From NCBI GenBank assembly GCA_004193285.1, contig SECP01000070.1, positions 1-32,805 on the forward strand: DNA of 32,805 nt, in the 5' to 3' direction. Source of the DNA: Myxococcales bacterium (GTDB taxonomy: Bacteria; Myxococcota_A; Polyangia; Polyangiales; Polyangiaceae). A program made the position numbers and the translations under genes. Below are positions 7,101-14,612 of the stretch, piece after piece (position 1 is the first letter of the stretch; each line of letters begins with the position of its first letter). Under the pieces are notes generated by a model. It saw only the letters and a program-made list of their open reading frames with translations. It searched no databases and was not told the DNA's origin.

Positions 7101-7976
7101 TCAGGCGAAGTACCCCGGCTGGTCCAAGTCTTCCAGAAGCCCGGGCTCGGTGGGTTGCCAGTCGAGGAGCTCGCGAGTGCGTGCGCTGCTGGCGGCCATG
7201 TCGAGGCCGGCGAAGCTCGAAAACCAGCTGAAATGCGAAGCCTCACGGGATTGTACGGGCAGGCCGAGGCGACGCCCGATGATCTTCGCGAGCTCCTCGA
7301 ACGCGACGCCCTCGTCCGCGACGGCGTGGTACGCCGGCTGCGTCACGCCCTCCTCGAGCGCGAGCCGGTACACCCGCGCGGCGTCCAGCCGGTGCACGCC
7401 GGACCAACGATTGCGCCCGTCGCCGATGTACGCAGAAACTCCGGTTTCACGCGCGGTGCGGATGAGGATCGGCAGGAAGCCATGGTCGCCGAGACCGTGC
7501 ACGCTGGGCGGTAGTCGGATCGTCGCGGCGCGGACGCCGCGTTCGCGGAGCGTGCGCGCCATCACCTCCGAGCGGCGGGGGTAGGAAGGGTCGGAGGAAG
7601 CCTCGTCTTGCTCCGTGGCGACGCGACCGGGCGCAAGCAGCGCGACGCCTGCGGTCACGAGCAGCGGTCGGGACGAGCCGACCAGCGCGCCCCCGAGCGC
7701 CTCGATGGCTCGCCGATCCTGCTCGGCGTTGGCCGCGAACTGCGAAAAGTCGTGGTTGAAGGCGGTGTGAATCACCGCGTCCGCGGCGCCCGCGGCGCGC
7801 TGAAGCGCGTCCAAGTCGTCCAGTGTGGCGTGGAGCACGGTTGCGCCGGTCGCCGCGAGCGCTTGCCCCTTCTCCCGGGAGCGTGAAAGCCCCGTCACTC
7901 GGTGACCGGCGCCCAGGAGCTCCTGGACGACCATCGAACCCACCCAGCCTGTCGCACCCGTTACGAATACATGCAT
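7101..7976 (-). CDS. Atypical SDR-family NAD(P)-dependent oxidoreductase/epimerase-like protein
   Basis: A 291-residue Rossmann-fold protein of the extended/atypical short-chain dehydrogenase family. The nucleotide-binding glycine motif is TGATGWVG (residues 6-13). The mid-region has AVIHTAF and a strand ending in LLVTAG where the catalytic Ser/Thr normally lies. At the usual Tyr-x-x-x-Lys site the sequence is Y132-P-R-R-S136, so the active-site Lys is absent. It may therefore act as a reductase with altered chemistry or as a binding protein. The start is backed by AGGAG eight bases upstream on the minus strand. It is divergent from an MmyB-type HTH regulator across 89 bp, a common arrangement in which the regulator controls the SDR gene. 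The substrate cannot be predicted from sequence. Confidence 0.88.
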   Translation of the reverse strand: MHVFVTGATGWVGSMVVQELLGAGHRVTGLSRSREKGQALAATGATVLHATLDDLDALQRAAGAADAVIHTAFNHDFSQFAANAEQDRRAIEALGGALVGSSRPLLVTAGVALLAPGRVATEQDEASSDPSYPRRSEVMARTLRERGVRAATIRLPPSVHGLGDHGFLPILIRTARETGVSAYIGDGRNRWSGVHRLDAARVYRLALEEGVTQPAYHAVADEGVAFEELAKIIGRRLGLPVQSREASHFSWFSSFAGLDMAASSARTRELLDWQPTEPGLLEDLDQPGYFA

Positions 7977-8000
7977 CTGCGTGCTCCTTCGTTGAAGTGC

Positions 8001-8027
8001 CCAGCATTGGGCGGGCTGCTATGCTGG
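8001..8027. promoter_or_regulatory. Inverted repeat in the SDR/regulator divergent promoter
   Basis: CCAGCAT (8001-8007) and ATGCTGG (8021-8027) form an inverted repeat whose half-sites are 20 bp apart, two helical turns on one face of DNA. It sits in the 89-bp divergent spacer, nearer the SDR start. It is a candidate operator for the neighbouring HTH regulator. A TTGATA-like -35 on the minus strand (8042-8047) lies beside it, but no good -10 was identified. Confidence 0.4.
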
Positions 8028-8065
8028 TAAAGCAGTGAGCTTATCAAGGTATAGGAACTAACAGG

Positions 8066-8896
8066 ATGTCGATCGCGCCAGACAGCAGCAGCACCCTCGG
8101 CTCTTATTTGAAAGATCGCCGCGCTCGCTTGGACCCGGTGGCGCTCGGTTTTTCCTCCACCCGGCGCCGCACGCCGGGGCTGCGACGCGAAGAGGTCGCG
8201 CAGCGCGCGAGCATCAGCCCCACCTGGTACACCTGGCTCGAGCAAGGCCGCGGCGGCGCGCCATCCGCGGATGTTCTGGACCGCATCGCGCGGGCGCTGC
8301 TGCTCACGGAGGTGGAGCGCGAGCACGTCTTCATCCTGGGTCTGGGCCACGCGCCGGAGATCCGCTACCAACCCTCCAGCGGCATCACGCCTCGCCTGCA
8401 GCGCGTGCTGGATGCGATGGAGACCAGCCCCGCCCTGGTTCGCACCGCGACGTGGGACGTCGTGGCGTGGAACCGCGCGACGGAGCTCGTGCTGACGGAC
8501 TACGGCAAGCTGCCACCGCGCGAGCGCAACGTGCTGCGCTTGATGTTCACGGACGCTCGGGTGCGCGCGGCGCAGTTCGATTGGGAGAGCGTGGCGCGCT
8601 TCGTGGTCGCAGTCTTTCGGGGGGACGCAGCGCGCGCCGGAGCGGCCGCGCCCATGCAAGCCCTCGTCGAGGAGCTGTGCCAGACCAGCTCCGAGTTCGC
8701 CGCGATGTGGCGCGACAACGACGTGCGGGACTTCGGTGAAGGAATCAAGCGCTTGCGTCACCCCCAGCTCGGGGAGATTGCCCTCGAGTACTCGGCATTT
8801 TCCGTGGACGGCCGCCCTGATTTGGCGATGCTGGTGTACACGCCCGTGAGCGAGGGCGTCGCGGCGCGCATCCAGGCACTTGCTCGGGCGACGTAG
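8066..8896 (+). CDS. XRE-type HTH transcriptional regulator with MmyB-like ligand-binding domain
   Basis: A 276-residue regulator. Residues about 10-90 form a Cro/C1-type helix-turn-helix with the characteristic segment RRRTPGLRREEVAQRASIS followed by TWYTWLEQGR. Residues about 105-270 match the MmyB-like ligand-binding domain: ALVRTATWDVVAWNRAT, then PPRERNVLRLMFTD, then QFDWESVARFVVAVFR. In this family the C-terminal domain is PAS-like and has been found to bind a fatty-acid-like ligand. The gene is divergent from the SDR gene, and the pair shares an inverted repeat in the spacer. The inferred role is ligand-responsive control of the SDR gene and itself. Confidence 0.92.
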   Translation: MSIAPDSSSTLGSYLKDRRARLDPVALGFSSTRRRTPGLRREEVAQRASISPTWYTWLEQGRGGAPSADVLDRIARALLLTEVEREHVFILGLGHAPEIRYQPSSGITPRLQRVLDAMETSPALVRTATWDVVAWNRATELVLTDYGKLPPRERNVLRLMFTDARVRAAQFDWESVARFVVAVFRGDAARAGAAAPMQALVEELCQTSSEFAAMWRDNDVRDFGEGIKRLRHPQLGEIALEYSAFSVDGRPDLAMLVYTPVSEGVAARIQALARAT

Positions 8897-9049
8897 CTCC
8901 ACGTCTCCGTGGGCACGCTGCTCCGGCGCGACGGCCGGTGCTCCTCACCGATGACTCTGTGGCAAAGAAGTATCGGTTTACCCGAGTGGGGGCATAGGTA
9001 CGGCCTGGGCCGAGCGGCGCTCAAAGCGTAGTAGAAACGTCGGCGGTTC

Positions 9050-9961
9050 ATGCCGACACCTAGCTTGCTCACGCTCCTCGACGACATCGCCTCGGTGCTC
9101 GATGACGTAGCTGTCCTCACGAAGGTCGCGACGAAAAAGACGGCCGGTGTGCTGGGTGACGACCTCGCTCTCAACGCGCAACAGGTAGCGGGCGTGAAGG
9201 CGGAGCGAGAGCTGCCGGTGGTGTGGGCAGTCGCGAAGGGCTCGCTCGTGAACAAGGCGATGCTGGTGCCGGCCGCGCTCGCGATCAGCGCCGTCGCGCC
9301 GTGGCTCATCACGCCTCTATTGCTCGTGGGCGGAGCCTTCCTGTGCTTCGAAGGGTTCGAGAAGTTGGTGCACAAGTTCTTGCACCCGAAGGACGAGCAG
9401 GCGGAGGGCGCGCGTCACGTCAGCGCGCTCGCGACCGAAAATCTGGATTTGGTAGCGTTCGAGCGCGAGAAGGTGAAAGGCGCGGTCCGTACCGATTTCG
9501 TGCTCTCGGCCGAGATCGTGGTCATCGCGCTGGGGACGGTGGCCACCGCACCGTTTCTGACCCGGGTAACCGTGCTCGTCGCGCTCTCCGCGCTGATGAC
9601 GGTGGGCGTCTACGGGCTCGTGGCGGGCATCGTCAAGCTGGACGACGCCGGGCAGTACTTGACCCAGCGCGGCTCGTCCCTTCAGCGTGGCTTCGGCGCC
9701 GCTATTTTGCGGGGCGCGCCGTGGCTCATGAAGGGCCTGGGCGTTGCCGGCACGATCGCCATGTTCCTGGTCGGCGGCGGCATCGTGACTCACGCCGTGC
9801 CCGGCATGCACGACGTGGTTCACCACTGGTCCGAAGCGCTCGGCCCGCTAGGCGCGGTCCTGCCAACCGTCATCGACTTCGTCGCCGGGATCCTCACCGG
9901 TGCGCTGGTGCTCGGCCTTTGGAGCGTGGTGCAGCGCGTTCGCGGCAAGAGCGCGCACTGA
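9050..9961 (+). CDS. DUF808 (YedI-like) integral membrane protein
   Basis: A 303-residue inner membrane protein closely matching the DUF808 family, which includes E. coli YedI. It begins LLTLLDDIASVLDDVAVLTKVATKKTAG and continues with GDDLALNAQQVAG and ERELPVVWAVAKGSLVNK, all hallmark stretches. Hydrophobic segments occur at about residues 72-105, 155-205 and 225-300, interrupted by a conserved FEGFEKLVHK segment. Function is unknown in the family. The stop is six bases from the stop of the convergent thioredoxin-fold gene, and both stops lie in one 14-bp palindrome. The start at 9050 has only a weak purine-rich sequence upstream (GGCGG). It follows the HTH regulator by 153 bp and probably has its own promoter. 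Confidence 0.9.
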   Translation: MPTPSLLTLLDDIASVLDDVAVLTKVATKKTAGVLGDDLALNAQQVAGVKAERELPVVWAVAKGSLVNKAMLVPAALAISAVAPWLITPLLLVGGAFLCFEGFEKLVHKFLHPKDEQAEGARHVSALATENLDLVAFEREKVKGAVRTDFVLSAEIVVIALGTVATAPFLTRVTVLVALSALMTVGVYGLVAGIVKLDDAGQYLTQRGSSLQRGFGAAILRGAPWLMKGLGVAGTIAMFLVGGGIVTHAVPGMHDVVHHWSEALGPLGAVLPTVIDFVAGILTGALVLGLWSVVQRVRGKSAH

Positions 9962-9971
9962 GCGCGCTCAG
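9958..9971. other. 14-bp palindrome containing both convergent stop codons
   Basis: CTGAGCGCGCTCAG is a perfect palindrome. Its TGA at 9959-9961 ends the plus-strand DUF808 gene, and its TCA at 9968-9970 is the stop of the minus-strand redoxin gene. It lacks a T-run, so a role as a bidirectional terminator is only possible. Confidence 0.6.
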
Positions 9972-10522
9972 CTCTTCCACTTGATGTTGCAGCCGATGCT
10001 CGGCTGCTGCTCGGGGCTCGGCTTCTGCCCAGCGACGAGCGCATCCACCGCCGCGCGCGCGTCTTTGCCGGTCACCGGCGCGTCGTTCTTCGGCCGCGCG
10101 TCGTCGAACTGGCCGCGGTAGGCGAGCTTTCCTTCGGCGTCGTAGATGTAGAGGTCCGGGGTGCAGGCGGCTTCGAAGGCGCGGGCGACCGCCTGCGACT
10201 CGTCGTACAGGTACGGAAAGACATAGCCGGCGTCTTTCGCTTCTAGCGCCATGTTCTCGGGGCTGTCGTCCGGGTAGGCGACCGCGTCGTTGGAGCTGAT
10301 CGCGACCATGCCGACGCCCTGCTGCTGGCAGTAGCGCCCGAAGGCCGCGAGGCCCTCCCGGATGTGCTTCACGTACGGGCAGTGATTGCAGATGAAGATG
10401 ACGACCGCCGGCTTGCCCAGCAGCGAGTGGGACGAAACGGGGCGACCGGAGACGGAGTCTGGCAGGACGAATGACGGGATGGTCGTGCCGAGCTCACGCA
10501 TGTTGGAAGGCGTACGGGCCAT
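9968..10522 (-). CDS. Thioredoxin-fold (redoxin/AhpC-TSA-like) family protein
   Basis: A 184-residue cytoplasmic protein with no signal peptide. It starts MARTPSNMRELG, which matches the usual start of this family, so I chose 10522 over a longer frame reaching 10933 across the neighbouring gene. The redox motif is C45-N-H-C48 in FICNHCPYVKH, followed by SSNDAVAYPDDSPENM, PYLYDESQ and CTPDLYIYD. The C-terminus ends PSIGCNIKWKS with a third conserved cysteine, C178. This is the well-conserved family of thioredoxin-like proteins related to peroxiredoxins and alkyl hydroperoxide reductases; the natural substrate is not established. It is divergent from the PP-loop ATPase gene across 55 bp and convergent with the DUF808 gene. 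No ribosome binding site stands out. Confidence 0.9.
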   Translation of the reverse strand: MARTPSNMRELGTTIPSFVLPDSVSGRPVSSHSLLGKPAVVIFICNHCPYVKHIREGLAAFGRYCQQQGVGMVAISSNDAVAYPDDSPENMALEAKDAGYVFPYLYDESQAVARAFEAACTPDLYIYDAEGKLAYRGQFDDARPKNDAPVTGKDARAAVDALVAGQKPSPEQQPSIGCNIKWKS

Positions 10523-10577
10523 GGGCGAGGACGTACCGCGGTGCGCGCGAGCGGGCAACCGGTGTAGGGTGGCCCCG

Positions 10578-11249
10578 ATGGCCGAGAAGGCGATGCTCTC
10601 GTGGAGCAGCGGAAAAGACAGCGCCTGGACCTTGCACATGCTGCGGCAGCAGCAGGAGCTGGAGGTCGTCGGCTTGCTGACGACGGTGAACGAGCAGTTC
10701 GATCGCGTGGCGATGCACGCGGTGCGGAGCGAGCTGCTACGTGCGCAGGCGGAGGCGGCTGGGCTACCGCTGCTCGAGGTGAAGCTCCCTTGGCCTTGCC
10801 ACAACGAGCAGTACGAAGCCGCGATGGCGGCGGCGATGGTGGAGGTCAAAGCTCGCGGCGTCACCGCCATGGCCTTCGGCGATTTGTTCTTGGAGGATAT
10901 CCGCGCGTACCGCGAGCAAAAGCTGGAAGGCACCGGCGTGCGACCGGTCTTTCCCCTCTGGGGGAAGCCAACTGCGGAGCTGGCGCGTCAGATGATCGCC
11001 GGCGGCTTGCAGGCGCGGCTCACTTGCGTGGACCCGCGCGTGATGCCGAGCGCGCTCGCCGGCCGCGCCTTCGACGAGGCCTTGCTGCGGGACTTGCCGG
11101 CGAGCGTGGACCCGTGCGGCGAACGCGGTGAGTTTCACACCTTCGTGCACTCGGGGCCGATGTTCGAGCGCGCCATCCCCATCGAATCCGGTGAAGTCGT
11201 GGAGCGCGATGGTTTCGTGTTCGCGGACCTGCGGGCGGGGCGGCCATGA
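10578..11249 (+). CDS. PP-loop ATP pyrophosphatase, Dph6/COG2102-like
   Basis: A 223-residue cytoplasmic protein of the adenine-nucleotide alpha-hydrolase fold. The PP-loop is S10-S-G-K-D-S15 near the N-terminus. Further family motifs are FGDLFLEDIRAYRE and the late P-C-G-E-R-G-E185-F-H-T188 segment, which matches the GE-x-E-F-H-T signature of diphthine-ammonia ligase relatives. Eukaryotic Dph6 amidates diphthine on elongation factor 2; bacteria lack diphthamide, so the bacterial function must differ and is unknown. The ATG at 10578 directly precedes the PP-loop. Its stop overlaps the start of the BtuF-like gene (ATGA at 11246-11249), implying translational coupling and a shared role, perhaps in cobalamin or another cofactor. 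An upstream in-frame extension into the redoxin gene is not used. Confidence 0.88.
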   Translation: MAEKAMLSWSSGKDSAWTLHMLRQQQELEVVGLLTTVNEQFDRVAMHAVRSELLRAQAEAAGLPLLEVKLPWPCHNEQYEAAMAAAMVEVKARGVTAMAFGDLFLEDIRAYREQKLEGTGVRPVFPLWGKPTAELARQMIAGGLQARLTCVDPRVMPSALAGRAFDEALLRDLPASVDPCGERGEFHTFVHSGPMFERAIPIESGEVVERDGFVFADLRAGRP

Positions 11250-12187
11250 GCGAGCCCACGGCGGCTGAGCCTCAGCGGATCGTGTCGATGCTGGCCAGCG
11301 GCACAGAGCTCGTGTGCGCGCTCGGCTTGGGAGAGCGTTTGGTCGGTCGCTCTCACGAATGCGACTTTCCGGAGTGGGTGCGGCAATTGCCGCAAGTCAG
11401 CGAGCCGACGTTCGCGATCGACGGGTCTAGCGCGGAGATCGATCGGGCGGTGCGAGCGAAGCTAGGCGCGGGCGAGCCGCTCTACCGAGTGGACGAAGCG
11501 AAGCTCCTCGAGCTCGCGCCCGACGTGCTCATCACGCAGACTCACTGCGAGGTGTGCGCGGTGAGCCCCGCGGATCTGGTACACCGATTGCCGGCGACCC
11601 TATCGCGAAAGCCGCTCGTGGCCCTGAGCGGCAGCACCTTGTCCGCGGTACGTGAAGGCTTCGTGGCGGTCGCGGAGGTGCTGGGTCGCCGTGAGGCCGG
11701 TCTGGCGCTGGTTCGGCGGCTAGAGCAGCAGCTCGAAGAGGTGCGCGCGCTGGTCAGCGGCTTGGCGAGGCCGCGGGTCGCGTGCATCGAGTGGACGGAT
11801 CCGCCGTTTGCCATGGGCAATTGGGGGCCGGAGCTAGTTGCCATCGCCGGCGGCGACAATTTGCTGGGCGAAGCTGGCCTTCATTCGACGACCATCTCCT
11901 TCGATGCCGTGGTCACGAGCGATCCGGACGTGCTGGTGGTCGCCCCGTGCGGGTTCGGGCTGCCGCGCGCCGAGCAAGAGATGGCCGCGCTGCTCTCGCG
12001 CCCGGAGGTTCGGGAGCTGCGCGCGGTTCGCAGCGGCCGCGTCTACGTGTGCGACGGTAACCTCTACTTCAATCGCTCGAGCCCGAGCTTGTTCGAGTCC
12101 CCACGAATCCTCGCCGAGGTGCTGCATCCGGAAGCCGTAGCGCCGAGCTACGAGGGCAAAGCGTGGAAGCGCTACCTCAGCCGCTGA
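11246..12187 (+). CDS. BtuF-like periplasmic-binding-fold protein lacking a signal peptide
   Basis: A 313-residue protein of the class III substrate-binding fold used by BtuF and siderophore-binding proteins. Recognisable segments are RIVSMLASGTELVCALGLGERLVGRSHECDFPE, LLELAPDVLITQ, and late SGRVYVCDGNLYFNRSSP. There is no signal peptide or lipobox: the N-terminus is polar (SEPTAAEPQR) and goes straight into the first strand. It is therefore predicted to be cytoplasmic, unlike transport BtuF. T-H-C-E-V-C-A-V (around residues 98-105) brings two cysteines close together. No BtuC/BtuD genes are nearby. The ATGA overlap with the PP-loop ATPase gene gives the start. The 3' end overlaps the convergent transglycosylase gene by 11 bp. 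Proteins like this are usually annotated as cobalamin-binding; the ligand is unproven. Confidence 0.85.
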   Translation: MSEPTAAEPQRIVSMLASGTELVCALGLGERLVGRSHECDFPEWVRQLPQVSEPTFAIDGSSAEIDRAVRAKLGAGEPLYRVDEAKLLELAPDVLITQTHCEVCAVSPADLVHRLPATLSRKPLVALSGSTLSAVREGFVAVAEVLGRREAGLALVRRLEQQLEEVRALVSGLARPRVACIEWTDPPFAMGNWGPELVAIAGGDNLLGEAGLHSTTISFDAVVTSDPDVLVVAPCGFGLPRAEQEMAALLSRPEVRELRAVRSGRVYVCDGNLYFNRSSPSLFESPRILAEVLHPEAVAPSYEGKAWKRYLSR

Positions 12188-14612
12188 CCGCCTTGGGCAA
12201 GGTCAGCGCCGCCCCTTGCTCGCTCTCTTCGTAGACGATGGAGTAAACGGCCGCGCTACCGAGCACCCGCTTGATGTAGCGCCGCGTCTCCACGTAGGGG
12301 ATGAGCTCCACCCAAAGGTCGAAGCTCGCGCCGCTGCGGTCCTTCAGCCAGCGCTTTGCGGCCCCGGGCCCCGCGTTGTAAGCCGCGATCGCGAGTAGCG
12401 GGTCGTCCGGAAACTGCTGGGTGTATTTGCCGAGAACGCGAGCGCCGAGCGGGATGTTGACGCTCGGCCGCTTGAGCGAGACGCGGTCGTGCGGCAAGCC
12501 GAGCGGTTTGGCGGCCATCCGCGCGGTCGGCAAGATGAGCTGCATCAAGCCGTACGCGTCGGCCGCGCTTTCGGCGTCGGCGTCGAACGCGGACTCCTCG
12601 CGCATGATGGCGTAGATGAGCGAGGGGGCGAGCTGGTTCTTTTTCGCCTGCTCCGCGACCAACTCCGCGTAGGGCCGTGGGTACGCGAGCTTCCAGGCTT
12701 CGCGCCAATCCCCGGCCGGAAAGCGCGGCGGTACCTTGCCGAGCACCGAGCGAGCGGCGTCGCTGGAGAGCTTCACCGCGCCGGCGCGCGCGTAGAGCAC
12801 GGCCGCGTTGAACAGGAGCTCCGGGGCCGTGGATTCGGCCGAGAGGAGGGCGAGCTCCGCGCGCACCCAGTCCAGCTCGCCGACCGCTGCCAGCTCGAGT
12901 GCGCGCTTGAAGCCCGGAGACGAAGCGAGCGCCGGTGGCCGGCGGATACTCGGCTTCTCGCTCGCGGAGCGGGCGGCCGAGCTTTGCACGGCGCGCGCGG
13001 CGCGCTCCGGATCCTGAGCCGCGAGCGCGGTGTACGCGGCGCGTACGTAGTACCCGAGCGGCAGCTGGGCGATGAGCTTTTCGTACCCGGCGAGGCCCTG
13101 CTCCCTTTCGCCCGTCTCGACCTGGACCTTGGCCAAAAAGTAGCGCTCTCGTCCCGCGAAGTCCCCGCCCCGCCCTGGTTCACCTTCCGGCAGGCGCTCC
13201 ACCGCGCGCGACAGCGGCCGCTCCGCGCTCTGGAAATCACGCTTCTCCATCCGGCGCAGCGCGAGCCGAAAACAGCCTTCCGCGAGCATGTCGCCGTCCG
13301 GGTAGTCATCCGGCATCGCCGCGAGCGCGTCGGTGAAGCGCGCTTCATCGCCCATCTCCATCGAGCTGAGCGCGCCGTAGAGCCGCGCGTCGTCCGCCAC
13401 GCTTTGCTGCGGGAAGGTGCGCTCCAGCTCCGCGAACAGCTTGACCGCGTTGGCGTGGCGGCCTCCGGAAGCGGCCGCCTTCCCCGCCGCGTACAGCGCG
13501 CGCGCCCGGACCTCCTCCGCGCAGTGCGCACGCGCCACCAGCAAGTAAGACCTCTCTGCGTCCGCGCTGCGCTTGGTTCCGGCCGCCACCTTGGCGCGCA
13601 ATACCTCCGCCTCGCACGCCTCCTGCTCGCTCGCCGCGGGGTCGAAGGGCGGCAAGGTGTCGAGGACGGCCAGCGCGGCGTCGAAGCGCCGCAGCTCCAC
13701 CAAGCTCCGCAGACGCTCGAGCCTCTCCGGCACGCTGGGCAGCGAAAGAGCCTGCCGCTCTGCTTCTGGCGCGAGCAGCACCCATTTTTGCTCGAGCGCG
13801 CGCGCCTGCCGCAGCAGCGCGGGGTCGTCTTCGCCAAGCGCGAGCAGCAGTCGGATGAGCCGCAGCGCCTCTGCGACCTCCGCCGCGAGGTGCGGCGTGT
13901 TGGGGGGGCCTTCGAGGGCGGCGAGCCACGAAAGCGCCACCGCGGCGCGCTCCCGATTGCCTTGCGCCTCCCCTTCGAGCTGGCGGTACTCGCGTAGCGC
14001 GATCTCGCGTGCGCCCGAGCGAAACGCGGCGTCGGCGAGGAGCTTACGGCGCCCCGCGGCGCTGGGAAGCGATTCACCCGCCTTGCCCAAGTGAGCCAGC
14101 GCCTTGTCCGCAAAGCCGAGCGTGAGCTCCATGCGCGCGGCGCCCAGCTCTGCGTAGGAAGCGAGCGGCGAGAGCGGCGACACCGCCACGAACGCGTCGC
14201 GCGCGTCCGCCCAGCGCCCCGCGCGCTCCCAGAGCCGGGCGAGGAGGAAGCGGTGCCGGTCCACTTCCCCCGGGTGCGGCGGCTCCTTCTCCAGACTGCG
14301 CGCCACCAGCTCCGCGGCCTCCGCAAAGTGCCCGGCCTCTTGCTGCGAGCGCGCCGCCTCGTAGCGTGGCTCGGCCAGGAGCGGCTGAAAGCCTTCGAGC
14401 GACAGCGGCTCGGGCGCGCTGGGCGCGAGCGCTACGGAGCCGGGCGGCTTGGGAATGACCGCGACTGGTGGCGGTGGCAGGTCCCTCACTTTGGCCGGCC
14501 GCGCGGAGGCGCACGAGTAGCCGAGCGCGGAGATGCCGCCCAGCGCTCCCACGACCACCAGCGAGCGCAGCGCGCTACGCAGGCCGGCTTTCAATGACGC
14601 CTCGCGGTCCAT
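12177..14612 (-). CDS. Slt70-like soluble lytic murein transglycosylase with TPR-like superhelix
   Basis: An 811-residue exported enzyme that cleaves the MurNAc-GlcNAc bond of peptidoglycan with 1,6-anhydro product formation. The N-terminus (LKAGLRSALRSLVVVGALGGISALGYSC) is a signal peptide or membrane anchor; the Cys is preceded by G-Y-S, which is a poor lipobox. Residues about 60-640 are an Ala/Leu/Glu-rich alpha-helical repeat region resembling TPRs, like the Slt70 ring. The GH23/SLT domain spans about 650-795, with catalytic E673 in MREESAF, then AYGLMQL, then AIAAYNAGPGA. The protein is longer than E. coli Slt70. The start at 14612 lies inside the upstream FliJ-like gene (22-bp overlap), so the two are co-translated. 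The 3' end overlaps the convergent BtuF-like gene. Confidence 0.92.
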   Translation of the reverse strand: MDREASLKAGLRSALRSLVVVGALGGISALGYSCASARPAKVRDLPPPPVAVIPKPPGSVALAPSAPEPLSLEGFQPLLAEPRYEAARSQQEAGHFAEAAELVARSLEKEPPHPGEVDRHRFLLARLWERAGRWADARDAFVAVSPLSPLASYAELGAARMELTLGFADKALAHLGKAGESLPSAAGRRKLLADAAFRSGAREIALREYRQLEGEAQGNRERAAVALSWLAALEGPPNTPHLAAEVAEALRLIRLLLALGEDDPALLRQARALEQKWVLLAPEAERQALSLPSVPERLERLRSLVELRRFDAALAVLDTLPPFDPAASEQEACEAEVLRAKVAAGTKRSADAERSYLLVARAHCAEEVRARALYAAGKAAASGGRHANAVKLFAELERTFPQQSVADDARLYGALSSMEMGDEARFTDALAAMPDDYPDGDMLAEGCFRLALRRMEKRDFQSAERPLSRAVERLPEGEPGRGGDFAGRERYFLAKVQVETGEREQGLAGYEKLIAQLPLGYYVRAAYTALAAQDPERAARAVQSSAARSASEKPSIRRPPALASSPGFKRALELAAVGELDWVRAELALLSAESTAPELLFNAAVLYARAGAVKLSSDAARSVLGKVPPRFPAGDWREAWKLAYPRPYAELVAEQAKKNQLAPSLIYAIMREESAFDADAESAADAYGLMQLILPTARMAAKPLGLPHDRVSLKRPSVNIPLGARVLGKYTQQFPDDPLLAIAAYNAGPGAAKRWLKDRSGASFDLWVELIPYVETRRYIKRVLGSAAVYSIVYEESEQGAALTLPKAVSG

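Noticed and set aside
7992..8025. Promoter TTGAAG with TATGCT for the HTH regulator
   Set aside because: The spacing would be 22 bp, too long for a sigma-70 promoter.
10386..10577. Upstream extension of the PP-loop ATPase gene
   Set aside because: It overlaps the divergent redoxin gene, and the family N-terminus begins directly at the ATG at 10578.
10523..10577. Cobalamin riboswitch upstream of the PP-loop/BtuF-like pair
   Set aside because: The divergent spacer is only 55 bp, too short for a cobalamin riboswitch.
10523..10933. Upstream extension of the redoxin-family gene
   Set aside because: It lies antisense to the PP-loop ATPase gene, is Ser/Ala-rich and unlike the family; MARTPSNM is the usual start.
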